From Baffinella frigidus (lineage: Eukaryota > Cryptophyceae > Cryptomonadales > Baffinellaceae), in the NCBI GenBank assembly GCA_026770585.1, contig MU646355.1:35676-47702 (forward strand): a stretch of 12,027 nt of DNA. Reading direction: 5' to 3'. Of the stretch, positions 1 to 7,222 are shown in pieces. A program made the translations under genes and the position numbers. How positions within the stretch are numbered: position 1 is the stretch's first letter; the number at the start of each line of letters is the position of its first letter. Below the pieces are notes generated by a model. That model had not been told where the DNA came from. It ran no database searches and saw only the letters and a list, made by a program, of their open reading frames with translations.

Positions 1-98
1 CTCCCTGCCCCTCCCTCCCTCCCTCCCTCCCTCCCTCGCCCCTCCCCTTCTTCCATCTCTCCCCCACGCTCTCCCTCCCTGGAGGGAGGGGCAGAGAG
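1..98. repeat. CTCC-rich low-complexity tract
   Basis: CTCCCTCC repeats, ending in a short palindrome (CTCCCTCCCTGGAGGGAGGG). Confidence 0.85.
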
Positions 99-128
99 GG
101 AGATAGACGGATCGATCCTCCTCAACCC

Positions 129-162
129 ACCCTCAACCCTCAACCCTCAACCCTCAACCCCT
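129..162 (-). repeat. Telomere-like (CCCTCAA)n
   Basis: About five copies of CCCTCAA, the minus-strand form of TTGAGGG. Orientation is opposite to the other left-half arrays. Confidence 0.8.
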
Positions 163-175
163 GGAAGCAGTTCCG

Positions 176-334
176 TTTTGGCAAGATACGTTTGCGCAAA
201 CGTAGAGATCTCTGATCCGACTTGCAATAAAAATCACTACACGTCTGAACACATCCAGGCAGGTCCAAAGAAATCGTGTAGTAATTTTCGTTAAAAATCA
301 GATCGGTGATCCCCGCAAAAGAATGTTGCCAAAA
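176..334. repeat. Foldback element, about 60-bp imperfect arms
   Basis: TTTTGGCAA at 176 pairs with TTGCCAAAA at 326, and inner CACTACACG (235) pairs with CGTGTAGT (275). The loop is about 30 nt. No coding content is seen. Confidence 0.6.
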
Positions 335-396
335 TACTTGTCCATTTGACCTGCATGCAGGTTTTGGGGTCAAGGTCTGGCGTACCCCAGACCCCT

Positions 397-600
397 GGTT
401 TGGGGTTTACGGTGTGGGGTGCGGAGTGTGGGGTGTGGGGTGTGGGGTGTGGGGTGTGGGGTGTGGGGTGGGGTGTGTGGTGTGTGTGGGGTGGGGTGTG
501 TGGTGTGTGGTGTGTGGTGTGTGGTGTGGTGGTGTGTGGGGTGTGGGGTGTGGGGTGTGGGGATTAGAGTTTCAGGTTTCAGGGGTTAGGGTTCGGGGCT
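397..600 (+). repeat. TGTGGGG-type array
   Basis: Runs of GTGTGGG/TGTGGGG with GTGTGGT interludes, ending in degenerate TTTCAGG and TTAGGG. Open frames here (Gly/Val/Cys/Trp-rich) are artefacts of the repeat. Confidence 0.88.
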
Positions 601-713
601 CGGGAGGATTTGTACCAGCAGTCGCCAGAAACCGGCCACCCCCCACACCCCCCACACCCCACGTACAAACCCGCAGAAACACTTGATCAGTTGAGGAGGT
701 AGCTTCCAGGCTA

Positions 714-770
714 ACCTGGTTCGGGGGGCGGTCTTCGCGTGCGATCCGCAGCCCGGAAGGGGGGGTGAGC
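714..770 (+). repeat. 57-bp direct repeat, copy 1
   Basis: ACCTGGTTCGGGGGGCGGTC through GGGGGGGTGAGC. It recurs at 1033-1089 with one change (GGGGGG versus GGGAGG). Both read LVR-G/E-AVFACDPQPG on the + strand. Confidence 0.9.
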
Positions 771-831
771 TTCGTGAGCCGCGCGGCGGGAGATCCTTTG
801 CTATCTTCGCCTCACCGTCGGCTTGCCATAG

Positions 832-1020
832 CACAAACCCCACCCCTAAGATAGAGAAAAATGGTGATTTAACTCTTGAGCCGCGCGGCTGGCGACCCTT
901 TGCTATCTTCGCGTCGGCAAAGGCTTACCACCGCACAAAACCCACCTCTAAGATAGCGGCAGAGGCGTGCCACCGCACAAAATCCACCCCTAAGATCGCA
1001 AAAAGGTGGTTTGAAGAACG
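832..1020 (+). repeat. Three copies of a dispersed ~40-nt module (CACCC-TAAGATAGC)
   Basis: Copies near 832-876, 935-965 and 974-1018 share ACAAA-YYCACCYCTAAGATAG, followed in two of them by an A-rich tract and GGTG. Related copies lie in the YCII introns at 8268, 8981 and 9207. CTTTGCTATCTTCGC is also repeated at about 796 and 898. Confidence 0.6.
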
Positions 1021-1032
1021 AGGAAATGGTGG

Positions 1033-1089
1033 ACCTGGTTCGGGAGGCGGTCTTCGCGTGCGATCCGCAGCCCGGAAGGGGGGGTGAGC
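1033..1089 (+). repeat. 57-bp direct repeat, copy 2
   Basis: Partner of 714-770, 319 nt downstream. Here the frame continues upstream as EEMVD from ATG 1011 or 1026. Confidence 0.9.
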
Positions 1090-1139
1090 GTTTTGGCGAG
1101 CCGCGCCGCGGGGGATCCGTTCGGGGATACCTGATGGGG

Positions 1140-1270
1140 TTTGGGGTTTGGAGTTTAGAGCATATTTTTATTTTTATGTTTGTGGGTTTTATTTTTATTA
1201 TTTATATTTTGTAAAAATATCTTTTTTATCAAAAAGCTCTTTTTTTATCAAAACATCGATGTTTTAGGGA
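1140..1270. other. AT-rich spacer
   Basis: Dominated by TTTTTAT and TTTTATCAAAA motifs, including a doubled TTTTTATCAAAA. No gene or clear element is seen. Confidence 0.5.
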
Positions 1271-1330
1271 TACCTGCTTGCAGGTTTGGCTTTACACGGG
1301 TTCCCTGAGCGAGCTAGTGTCGAAGACAGT

Positions 1331-1479
1331 CCACACAGGGCGCTACGTGGGGGTATTCCAGGGGCGCCCTTTGAGCCATTGGGGCGCCCTTGGAGCCGTT
1401 TTCTTCTCAAAATTGACTTTTGAATACCATTTCCCCTCAAAAATGACTCTGAAATACCCCCCCCTCCAGCCCTGCGTGG
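1331..1479 (+). mobile_element. 150-bp MITE with terminal inverted repeats, copy 1
   Basis: It runs from CCACACAGGGC to CCCTGCGTGG. The two ends are inverted repeats over about 30 bp, imperfectly. It contains two GGGGCGCCCTT-GAGCC blocks and paired AAAATTGACTT-type tracts. Copy 2 lies inverted at 10003-10152; 94 central bases differ at five positions. No clear target duplication is seen. Confidence 0.7.
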
Positions 1480-1532
1480 AACAACGAGCTAGTCTGTGCG
1501 CCGCTTCACCGGACGATCTTTCTCTCGCTGTT

Positions 1533-1699
1533 TGGGGCGTGGAGTTTGGGGCTTGGGGTTTGGTATTTGAGATTTGGGTGCAGGGTTTGGGGTTTGGGGT
1601 TTGGGGTTTGGGGTCTGGGGTTTGGGGTCTGGGGTTTGGGGTTTGGGGTTTGGGGTCTGGGTTTGGGGTCTGGGGTTTGGGGTTTGGGGTTTGGGGTCT
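1533..1699 (+). repeat. TTTGGGG/TCTGGGG array
   Basis: About 20 heptamer units of TTTGGGG with interspersed TCTGGGG and one CTGGG slip. It is followed to about 1948 by unique sequence in which I see no supported gene. Confidence 0.9.
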
Positions 1700-1948
1700 A
1701 CCGTGACGTGGTTGGACTGCGGGAGCGAAAATGTCTGGGAGTCGACGAGGAACGCTGTATGCTCCAGCGATCCGGAATACCTGATTAGGCTTTGGGGTTC
1801 AGGGTGCAGGGTTCTTTGCACCCACCCGAATGCGTTATTTTATGCATTGGATAAAAGGTGTGCGGGTTTCAAGTTTGATTCTTATGATTTCGAAGGCAGT
1901 GTTTCAAGGTATGTATATAAAAAATAAATAAAAACTACATATGTAAAC

Positions 1949-2326
1949 CAAGGTTTAGGGTTGGGGTTGAGGGTTGAGGGGTTTCGGGTTCACCGGTAGG
2001 TGAGGTGGTTGGCCGCGTGCTTGGTGAGAACGCGCTGCCCCTCAAACTCGATTACCCACGCCACCTAGGGTTTAGGATTTGGAGTTCAGGGTTGAGGGAT
2101 TCGGGTTTGGGGTTTGGGGTTTAGTGTTGAGGGTTTCGGGTTTCGGGTTGAGTGTTGAGTGTTGAGGGGTTCGGGTTTCGGGTTTCGGGTTTAGTGTTTA
2201 GGGATTCGGGATTCGGGTTTCGGGTTTAGTGTTTAGGGATTCGGGATTCGGGTTTCGGTTTTAGTGTTGAGGGATTCGGGATTCGGATTTCGGGTTTAGT
2301 GTTGAGGGATTCGGGCGTGGGGCAAC
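1949..2326 (+). repeat. Degenerate TTTCGGG/TTGAGGG/TTTAGTG arrays
   Basis: Mixed units flank the island at 1994-2064. A higher-order block (GGGATTCGGGATTCGGGTTT plus TTTAGTGTTTA) repeats about three to four times between 2205 and 2310. Confidence 0.8.
1994..2064 (-). CDS. Candidate minus-strand exon, AWVIEFEGQRVLTKHAANHL type
   Basis: Acceptor AAACCCTAG, donor CCG|GTGAAC. It is 71 nt, starts in phase 0 and reads VAWVIEFEGQRVLTKHAANH and LTY. Unspliced, it would end at once in TGA. Its W-V-x-E-x-E-G start resembles that of the island at 2327-2380, hinting at old duplication. The + strand is open too (VVGRVLGENALPLKL). The family is unknown. Confidence 0.35.
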
Positions 2327-2380
2327 CTGATCTCCGACGGCCCCGGTGCGATGCAGCTTCCCCTCCTCATCCACCCACAC
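2327..2380 (-). CDS. Candidate minus-strand exon, VWVDEEGKLHRTG type
   Basis: An island of unique sequence between telomere-like arrays. On the minus strand it runs from CCGAAAG to CAG|GTTGCC: 18 codons in phase 0, VWVDEEGKLHRTGAVGDQ. It would join in frame to the exon candidates at 3007-3084 (before it) and 1994-2064 (after it). The + strand of the same island is also open (ISDGPGAMQLPLL), so the strand is not certain. Confidence 0.35.
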
Positions 2381-2384
2381 CTTT

Positions 2385-2490
2385 CGGGGTTAGGGGTTAG
2401 GGTTTAGGGGTAAGAGGTTGGGGGTTAGGGGTTAGGGGTTAGGGGTTGAGGGTTAGGGTTCAGGGTTTAGGGTTTAGGGGTTAGGGGTTA
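2385..2490 (+). repeat. TTAGGGG array
   Basis: TTAGGGG and TTTAGGG units with small variants. Confidence 0.88.
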
Positions 2491-2565
2491 ATTGTTTGAT
2501 CCAAAATTCCAAAAGTCAACTGATCAGTACCTCCAACCATCCAAAAATTCACGGTCACGGTCAAC

Positions 2566-3084
2566 GGTTTAGCACCAGCATCGTCCGTTTGCCATTTTTT
2601 TGGGTGGGGGGGTCGTGGCCAAACAGATGTAAAAACCCGCGCTCAAACTCCTCTCTCACACACACCTTCCACAGCTCACCCGCAACGCCCCCCCCCCGCG
2701 CCTCCCCACTCCCGAAAGAGTCCATAGAGAAGGGTGTATTGTACCACCGGGGGGGGGTGCGATTCCCGGCACCCCTCTGGTGCAAACCGGGGGAAAGTAC
2801 TAACCCCCTCTCGCTCTCTCACCTCCCACGGCTCGCCGCCCCCCTTCCCCGCCGCCCCGTTCCCGAAAGAGTGCATTGAGAAGTCGCCGGTTTATACTAA
2901 CGAACACCGGCAAAAGATGACGGTTTAGCACCAGCACCATCAACGTTTGCCATTTTCATATTCTTTTCGCGGCCAAAACGGCGGTGAAAAATCATCGCTC
3001 TCTCACCTTCCACGGTTCGCCCCCATTCGCGCCCGCCTCTCCATTGCAGAAAGAACCGAGCAGGTCCAATGCGAAGTCGCCCCC
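2566..3084 (-). repeat. Three diverged tandem units of a GC-rich segment
   Basis: Units end near 2720, 2883 and 3084. Units 1 and 3 share CGGTTTAGCACCAGCA and GTTTGCCATTTT. All three share CTCTCTCAC-CTTCCAC-GCTC and a GAAAGAG/GAAAGAAC end. On the minus strand each gives an exon-like SF-x-x-G…GE-P/L-W-K/E ending at GT. Confidence 0.65.
3007..3084 (-). CDS. Candidate minus-strand exon, GGDFALDLLGSF type
   Basis: Acceptor GTGTTGCAG at 3085-3087 and a strong donor, AAG|GTGAGA, at 3006. Between them lie 26 open codons in phase 0, reading GGDFALDLLGSFCNGEAGAN and then GGEPWK. Two diverged upstream-lying copies end at matching donors: WE|GTGAGA at 2823 and WK|GTGTGT at 2666. The product is not recognised. 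The call rests on frame, splice sites and the three-fold repetition. Confidence 0.4.
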
Positions 3085-3098
3085 CTGCAACACGCTCG

Positions 3099-3262
3099 TA
3101 TGGTTTAGGGTTTAAGGTTGAGGGTTGAGGGCTTAGGTTTAGGTTTAGGGTTTAGGTTTTAGGGTTCAGGGTCTAGGGTCTAGGGTCTAGGGTCTAGGGT
3201 CTAGGGTCTAGGGTCTATGGTTTAGGGTTTAGGGTTTAGGGTTTAGGGTTTAGGGTTTAGGG
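3099..3262 (+). repeat. Telomere-type array: TCTAGGG x6 then TTTAGGG x6
   Basis: From 3172 to 3262 the 7-nt register is unbroken: six TCTAGGG, one TCTATGG and six perfect TTTAGGG. Upstream units are degenerate. This is the cleanest canonical telomere repeat in the window and is interstitial here. Confidence 0.92.
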
Positions 3263-3450
3263 GTTCAGCCTCAATTTTCTTGCCGCACAGTGGGCACCGA
3301 AGGAGATTTCGGCCAGAAATCTGGTCGAAATGTCGGTTAATAAGATGTCTTTTTACCGAGCAATTTTTCATCAGTACCATGAAAATAAGAGGACCGATCT
3401 GCGAAGCCCACTTTGAGGACTGGTGGCCTGATCGGGCTTGGTACTGACCC
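3263..3450 (-). other. AT-richer island with a zinc-finger-like CPLCGKK frame
   Basis: The island sits between TTTAGGG and CCCTAAA-type repeats. The minus strand is open and reads CSVKRHLINRHF and, 11 residues on, CPLCGKKIEA. The HxxxxH followed by CxxC spacing could be the end of one C2H2 finger and the start of the next, but no complete finger is present. Base composition is unlike the GC-rich islands around it. It is possibly a captured gene fragment. Confidence 0.28.
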
Positions 3451-3550
3451 TGAACCCTGCACCCTAAACCCCTCACCCTACAACCAAACCCCCTAAAAAC
3501 GACCCCTGCACCCACGTCACTTCAGAAGGCAGGGGGGCACTCGACCTGGT

Positions 3551-3726
3551 TGGTTCAGGGTGTAGGGTGTAGGGTGCAGGGTGCAGGGTGTATGGTGTAT
3601 GGTGTAGGGTGTAGAGTGTAGAGTGTAGGGTGTATGGCGTAGGGTGTAGGGTGTAGGGTGTAGGGTGTAGGATGTAGGGTGTAGGGTGGGTGGTTTAGAG
3701 TGTAGGGTGTAGGGTGTAGGGTGTAG
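3551..3726 (+). repeat. TGTAGGG array
   Basis: About 24 units of TGTAGGG, with GTGTATGG and AGAGTGTAG variants. Minus-strand Tyr/Thr/Leu/His/Pro repeats are artefacts of it. Confidence 0.9.
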
Positions 3727-3729
3727 TAA

Positions 3730-3898
3730 ACCTGGTGTGGCTCGGGGGTCTCAGGCGTCGACCACGCCACAGACGGTGCTGTCGGGGTCGCGTGAAACTC
3801 CAAACCCTAACCCCAACATAGAAACTATAAACCCTACACCCTGAACAAATTGACCTGGTGGGGCTCGGGGGTCTCAGGCGTCGACTCAGCCACAGATG
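3730..3898 (-). repeat. Direct repeat of 46 nt, exon-end-like (STPETPEPHQ|GT)
   Basis: Copies are at 3730-3775 and 3853-3898. On the minus strand both read SVA-x-STPETPEPHQ and end at CACCAG|GTTTAC or CACCAG|GTCAAT, a fair splice donor. Differences are mostly silent (GCG/GCT, CCA/CCC) plus W/E. The second copy is open upstream to about 4011 with FSNVH repeats. This could be the 3' end of duplicated exons of a Pro/Ser/Thr-rich protein; the function is unknown. Confidence 0.5.
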
Positions 3899-4052
3899 AC
3901 GCGTCACTCGCCACGGTCGGTGTCCGCGGAGCACTGTGCACGTTCGAAAAGGGAAACTCCGCAGCTCCGGCGTGAACGTTTGTATGAACGTTTGAGAAGG
4001 GGAGGTCTGCTGCAGACGTCCCGGTCCCTCCCCCGGCGATCTCTCCAGTGGT

Positions 4053-4283
4053 GAAGGGGAGGTCGGCGCCGGCGTTGTCTGAGGCTGGCGTGGGCGAGTG
4101 CTTGACGCGGGGGGATTCGATGCGCTGTGGTGGGGGGTGTTAGGGGTTAGTGAGGACACTCCGTGAACGTTTGCGAAGGGGAGGTCTGGAGAGGCGGCGG
4201 TGTCTGAGGCTGGAGTGGGCGAGTGCTTGGCACGGGGGGATTCGATGCGCTGTTGTGGGGGGTGTTAGGGGTTAGCGAGGACA
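4053..4283 (-). repeat. Tandem duplication, about 122-nt period, Pro/Ser/Thr-rich on minus strand
   Basis: Units are 4053-4162 and 4175-4283, with a partial third near 4320-4345. On the minus strand both give SSLTPNTPH-x-SASNPP followed by STRP-x-QPQT. The low-complexity composition makes a coding call weak. GGGGTGTTAGGGGTTAG inside each unit is itself telomere-like. Confidence 0.55.
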
Positions 4284-4357
4284 CGCCTTGTTGAACCACG
4301 CACGGGGGGGTCTGATAAGCCGGGTGTGTCTGAGGTAGGCGTGTTGCCGTGCTTCTA

Positions 4358-4491
4358 CCAACACTCACGGGAGGAGCAAGTCGTCGATTTTAGATTCCGA
4401 ATTTCACCCTACGGAGGGGTCGGATCCGACCTCGCTGTGAGGTGGAACTCGGTTATTAAGATCGACGATTTGCTCCTCCCGTGAGGGTTGG
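4358..4491. repeat. Fully palindromic foldback, centre GGATCC
   Basis: The outer 34 bp (CCAACACTCACGGGAGGAGC onward) pair with the right end at 2-4 mismatches. The inner parts pair less perfectly up to GTCGGATCCGAC at about 4430. There is no unpaired spacer, so the whole 134 nt can fold as one hairpin. Confidence 0.75.
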
Positions 4492-4525
4492 TGGTTGGGG
4501 GGAGGAGAGTGGATCCGCTGAAGGA

Positions 4526-4703
4526 ACCGACCCCGCCACACAGCGGACTTTGAAGGGATTTTGAATCACCCTTACGCGACCAGACCTAGGACCCTACGGT
4601 AGGCATCCCGTAGGGACATGGGGGGGTTCCTGCGGATAAGGTAACGGAAACTCGGGCCGATTCGGGCCGAACATCTCTTCGTAGCCCGCTGCGTGGTGTC
4701 GGT
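4526..4703. repeat. Foldback element, CCACACAGCGG family, member 1
   Basis: Ends ACCGAC-CCACACAGCGGACTTTGAAGG and the inverse (CTTCGTAGCCCGCTGCGTGG-GTCGGT). The centre has CCTACGGTAGG followed by CCCGTAGGG. It is related to 6266-6460 by the CAGCGG-CTW-AAGGGATTTT arm. Confidence 0.6.
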
Positions 4704-4800
4704 ACAACTCGGGGGGCGGCCAAACCCCAAACCCCAAACCCCAAAGGAAGAGTAACTTTAGACGTGATGGCTGTCAATCAAAAGTTGCCGTACGGGCAGG

Positions 4801-4819
4801 TTCCAGGAAATTCCTGGAA
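4801..4819. other. 19-bp palindrome TTCCAGGAAATTCCTGGAA
   Basis: Perfect 8-bp arms around AAT, directly after GGGCAGG. It may be a regulatory site or chance; no gene context supports a role. Confidence 0.4.
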
Positions 4820-4898
4820 GTTGGCAAAAGTTGACTTGAGGCCCAATGTGAGTTGACTTATGTGATTGCCTGCCCTCAGGTCTAGCGTAGGGTGGGCA

Positions 4899-4960
4899 GT
4901 GACCCTGGAAGTAGCCAAGATCGCTTCCAGAACAGCACGCCCTTCCGTCTTGGCGTCACG
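4899..4960 (-). CDS. Candidate exon fragment, DAKTEGRAVLEAILATSR
   Basis: The minus strand reads RDAKTEGRAVLEAILATSRV. It overlaps the end of the 5292-5353 exon at DAKTEG. A second copy lies at 5003-5052 (GRAALEAILATSRVSA). Across 16 codons the copies show four silent and two amino-acid changes, which favours past coding constraint. A possible acceptor, GCTACTTCCAG, lies inside the segment, so its borders are unsure. Confidence 0.35.
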
Positions 4961-5054
4961 CACCCCAAACCCCAAAACCTAAACCCCAAAGGAAGAGGGG
5001 GGGCACTGACCCTGGAAGTAGCCAAGATCGCTTCGAGAGCCGCCCGTCCTGGAT

Positions 5055-5284
5055 TTAGGGTTTAGGGTTTGGGGCTTGGGGTTTGGGGTTTGGGGTTTGG
5101 GGTTTGAGGTTTGGGGTTTGGGGTTTGGGGTTTACGGTTTCGTGTTTCGTGTTTCGTGTTTCTTGTTTAGGGTTTAGCTTTCAGGGTTTCGGGTTTAGGT
5201 GTTAGGGTTTTAGGGTTTCGGGTTTTAGGTTTTCGGTTTTCGGTTTTCGGGTTTATGGTTCAGGTTTCAGGGTTTCGGGTTGAG
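5055..5284 (+). repeat. TTTGGGG, GTTTCGT and TTTTCGG mixed array
   Basis: TTTGGGG units change to GTGTTTC, then to TTTTCGG and TTTCAGG. No gene is seen. Confidence 0.82.
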
Positions 5285-5291
5285 GTTTGAC

Positions 5292-5353
5292 CTTCCGTCT
5301 TGGCGTCCCACACTACCGCGCGCGACTGCGCATCAACCAGCTGTTGCACGTTC
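5292..5353 (-). CDS. Candidate minus-strand exon, QQLVDAQSRAVVWDAKTE (copy 1)
   Basis: Acceptor TGTGTTTTCCAG, donor GAAG|GTCAAA. The 62 nt encode NVQQLVDAQSRAVVWDAKTE with a phase 2 start and phase 1 end. This is the most complete of six copies spread to 6251. The DAKTEG end recurs at 4899-4960, joined to RAVLEAILATSR, suggesting the ancestral frame was longer. The product looks helical; the family is unknown. Confidence 0.42.
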
Positions 5354-6050
5354 CTGGAAAACACAGGTAGTGGGGGGGCTTAGGGTCAAGGTTTGAGGTG
5401 TGAGGGTTGAGGGTTGAAGGTTGAGGGTTGAGGGTTGAGGGTTGTATGGTTTATGGATGCGGGTTGAGGTTTGTGGTTGAGGGTATAGGGGGTCCCACAC
5501 TACCGCGCGCGACTGCGCATCAACCAGCTGCTGCACGTTCCTGATAGGGTTCAGGGTAGGCGTCAGGCCCTACACCCTAACCCTGTAAAACGTGCATCAA
5601 CCTCCTTGGACCTCCTTGACGGCCTAGGTTTTCGGGGTTTTCGGGCTTGACGGCCTCGGTTTTCGGGGAGAGGTTAGGGGTTAGAGTTGAGGGGGTCCCA
5701 CACTACCGCGCGTGACTGCGCATCAACCAGCTGTTGCACGTTCCTGATAGGGTTGCGGGTTTAGGGTCAAGGAGGTTTACGGTGTACGGTTTACGGTTTA
5801 CGGTTTACAGTTTAGGGGTTAGGGTTAGGGGTGAGAGTGTAGGGGGTCCCGCATGACAGCGCGCGACTGCGCATCGACCAGCTGCAAAACACAGGTAGAG
5901 GGAGGGCTCAGGGCCAAGGTTTGAGGGTGAAGGGTTTCAGGTTGTATGGTTTATGGATTGGGTTTGTGTGGGGGGGGTAGGGGGTAGGGGGTCCCGCACG
6001 CCAGCGCGTGACTGCGCATCGACCAGCTGTTGCACATACCTGCGTAGATA

Positions 6051-6225
6051 CAGGTTTAGGGTTTAGTGTTTGGGGTTTGTGGGTTCGGGTTTAGGGTTTA
6101 GGGGTTAGGGTTTAGGGTTTAGAAAATGAGTTATCCAGGAGGTTTGGGGTGTAGGGTTTGGGGTTTGGGGTTTGGGGGTTGGGGGTCAGGGTGTGGGGGT
6201 CTGGTTTTAGGGTTTAGGGTTCGAC
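6051..6225 (+). repeat. TTTAGGG/TTTGGGG array
   Basis: The last G-rich array of the left half, interrupted at 6123-6142 by unique sequence. Confidence 0.82.
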
Positions 6226-6265
6226 TGCATGCTGCACGTTCCTGAAAGACTCAACTCCTGGATTC

Positions 6266-6460
6266 CATCGCTAGAAGTAGCAACCCACAAAGCGGGCTAC
6301 AAAGGGATTTTCGGCCCTATGCTGGCCAAGAATCAGTTGGGATATCCGAATGAACCACTGTACGCCCTCGCGGTTGGCCTACCGTAGGTTCCTATGGATT
6401 GTCCACTAATGGGTTGTTCACGAAATCCCGTCGTAGTCCGCTGTGTGGGTAGCAACGATG
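6266..6460. repeat. Foldback element, CCACACAGCGG family, member 2
   Basis: CCCACAAAGCGGGCTAC (6284) through AAGGGATTTT pairs with AAATCCCGTCGTAGTCCGCT and GTGTGGG (6423-6449). The outermost CATCG/CGATG also pair. The interior carries CCTACCGTAGG at 6378. Confidence 0.62.
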
Positions 6461-6486
6461 TGTGCGCTGAAAGAACTGCCTATGTT

Positions 6487-6612
6487 CGAGGCGACTTTAG
6501 GGTAGTTGATCCCACGGTATTGACTACAGTAGGCAATAGGGCTCCTAGACCCAGATTTCTCGTAGGAACCCTACCGCCCGTTAGTGTATTTTTCCCTAAA
6601 TTCGCCTCACGA
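6487..6612. repeat. Probable foldback next to member 2
   Basis: CGAGGCGACTTTAGGG (6487) pairs with CCCTAAATTCGCCTCACG (6595-6612). The interior contains the near-palindrome TATTGACTACAGTAGGCAAT. The arms are short and diverged. Confidence 0.42.
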
Positions 6613-6809
6613 TAAACCAAAAGATCGAGAATCGCTCTCCACGCAGTCGGGGAGTTCCTCAACTGTCGACTAAAACGCACAGCGTTTGTACCACGGCGAT
6701 GCCTGAACCGGGAAATCTTGGTACCAGAAGACCCTGCGCTCAGTCAACCGCGGTGGGGCTCTGGGCAGTCGCGGCGAATGCGCTCGTTCAAACTTGTGGG
6801 GCGGGCGTT

Positions 6810-7073
6810 CTACCAGCCGTACACGCCCAGGTTGGCGTCCTTGCGGACCAGGAGCAGCGTTGTGCCCCCCCAGCTGTACGCCACATCCCCTCCGACCGCG
6901 TCGTCCGCCGCCATCCCCTCTGGCAGACGCAAAGTCCGCCCTCCCTCCTCGCGGTATCCACCTGTGGTCTGCCCCACCAGGTCGACCTGGGGGGTTCCTC
7001 AAGCACCCGACCACTGTAAGAAGAGCGGGCCGGCGGTCGGGAAGGGTTCTCCGACGAGTTCACAGGAAGGATT
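6810..7073 (-). pseudogene. Minus-strand 3' coding end with one internal TGA, unrecognised
   Basis: On the minus strand a frame opens after TCGTTACAG at 7074 and reads 24 codons (ending PLFLQWSGA). It meets TGA at 6999-7001, then continues in the same frame (GTPQVDLVGQTTGGYREEGG) to GGDVAYSWGGTTLLLVRKD, NLGVYGW and TAG at 6810. Third positions are strongly G/C. An alternative acceptor, AACCCCCCAG, at 6987 would start a terminal exon of 58 codons at 6986, removing the TGA. I do not recognise the family. It could be a live terminal exon (6810-6986) or a gene broken by a CGA-to-TGA change. Upstream exons would have to overlap the YCII gene start; I could not find them. Confidence 0.42.
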
Positions 7074-7222
7074 CTGTAACGACCGGCCGCGGGAGGGCGA
7101 CGGGCAGTGAAGTTGCGCGATCTCACCGTTGCACTTATTGACCCAGATCAAATTTGAAAATGGCTCCAAGGGCGGCGGAGTTCCCCGAAACAGCGGAGAA
7201 TCTGCGATCGAGGCGGTTTCCC

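Larger units (their letters stand above)
711..1110 (+). other. Open frame built of internal repeats, no ATG
   Basis: After GTAGCTTCCAG at 710 the + strand is open for over 110 codons. It starts LVRGAVFACDPQPG and then repeats EPRG-x-R-x-FAIFAS and HRTK-x-T-x-KIA blocks. It may be only a consequence of the underlying DNA repeats (714-770/1033-1089 and 832-1020). No known domain is seen. Confidence 0.22.
5285..6251 (-). repeat. Dispersed array of six exon-like copies between telomere-like tracts
   Basis: Copies lie near 5292-5353, 5490-5542, 5695-5746, 5848-5890, 5989-6038 and 6221-6251 (partial). Each reads (V)QQLVDAQSRA followed by a variable V/M/G-V-W/R-D on the minus strand, and each is preceded there by a CAG acceptor-like triplet. 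Spacings are about 185, 205, 153, 142 and 230 nt. The gaps hold degenerate GGGTTGA, TTTACGG, TTTAGGG and related units. Copies 2-5 end at GGGACCCC rather than in the AAGACGGAAG of copy 1. Confidence 0.7.

Noticed and set aside
306-686. Long Gly/Val/Cys/Trp-rich frame
   Set aside because: Artefact of the TGTGGGG array, open in several frames.
1278-1706. Frame sharing GRYVGVFQGRPLSHWGALGA with a minus frame at 10029-10313
   Set aside because: The similarity comes from two copies of a MITE; the rest of both frames is repeat-derived.
3221-3262. A true chromosome end
   Set aside because: Only six perfect TTTAGGG units, flanked on both sides by unique sequence and genes, with arrays of both orientations in the window.
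5285-6251. CRISPR array
   Set aside because: Repeat spacing is irregular, copies are diverged, spacers are telomere-like and the genome is eukaryotic.
6999-7001. Selenocysteine codon
   Set aside because: No redox motif around the TGA and no SECIS-like element was identified; a splice site or mutation explains it more simply.
6699-7141. Overlapping + strand frames of 106-130 codons
   Set aside because: Pro/Arg/Ser-rich shadows of the minus-strand frame in GC-rich DNA.
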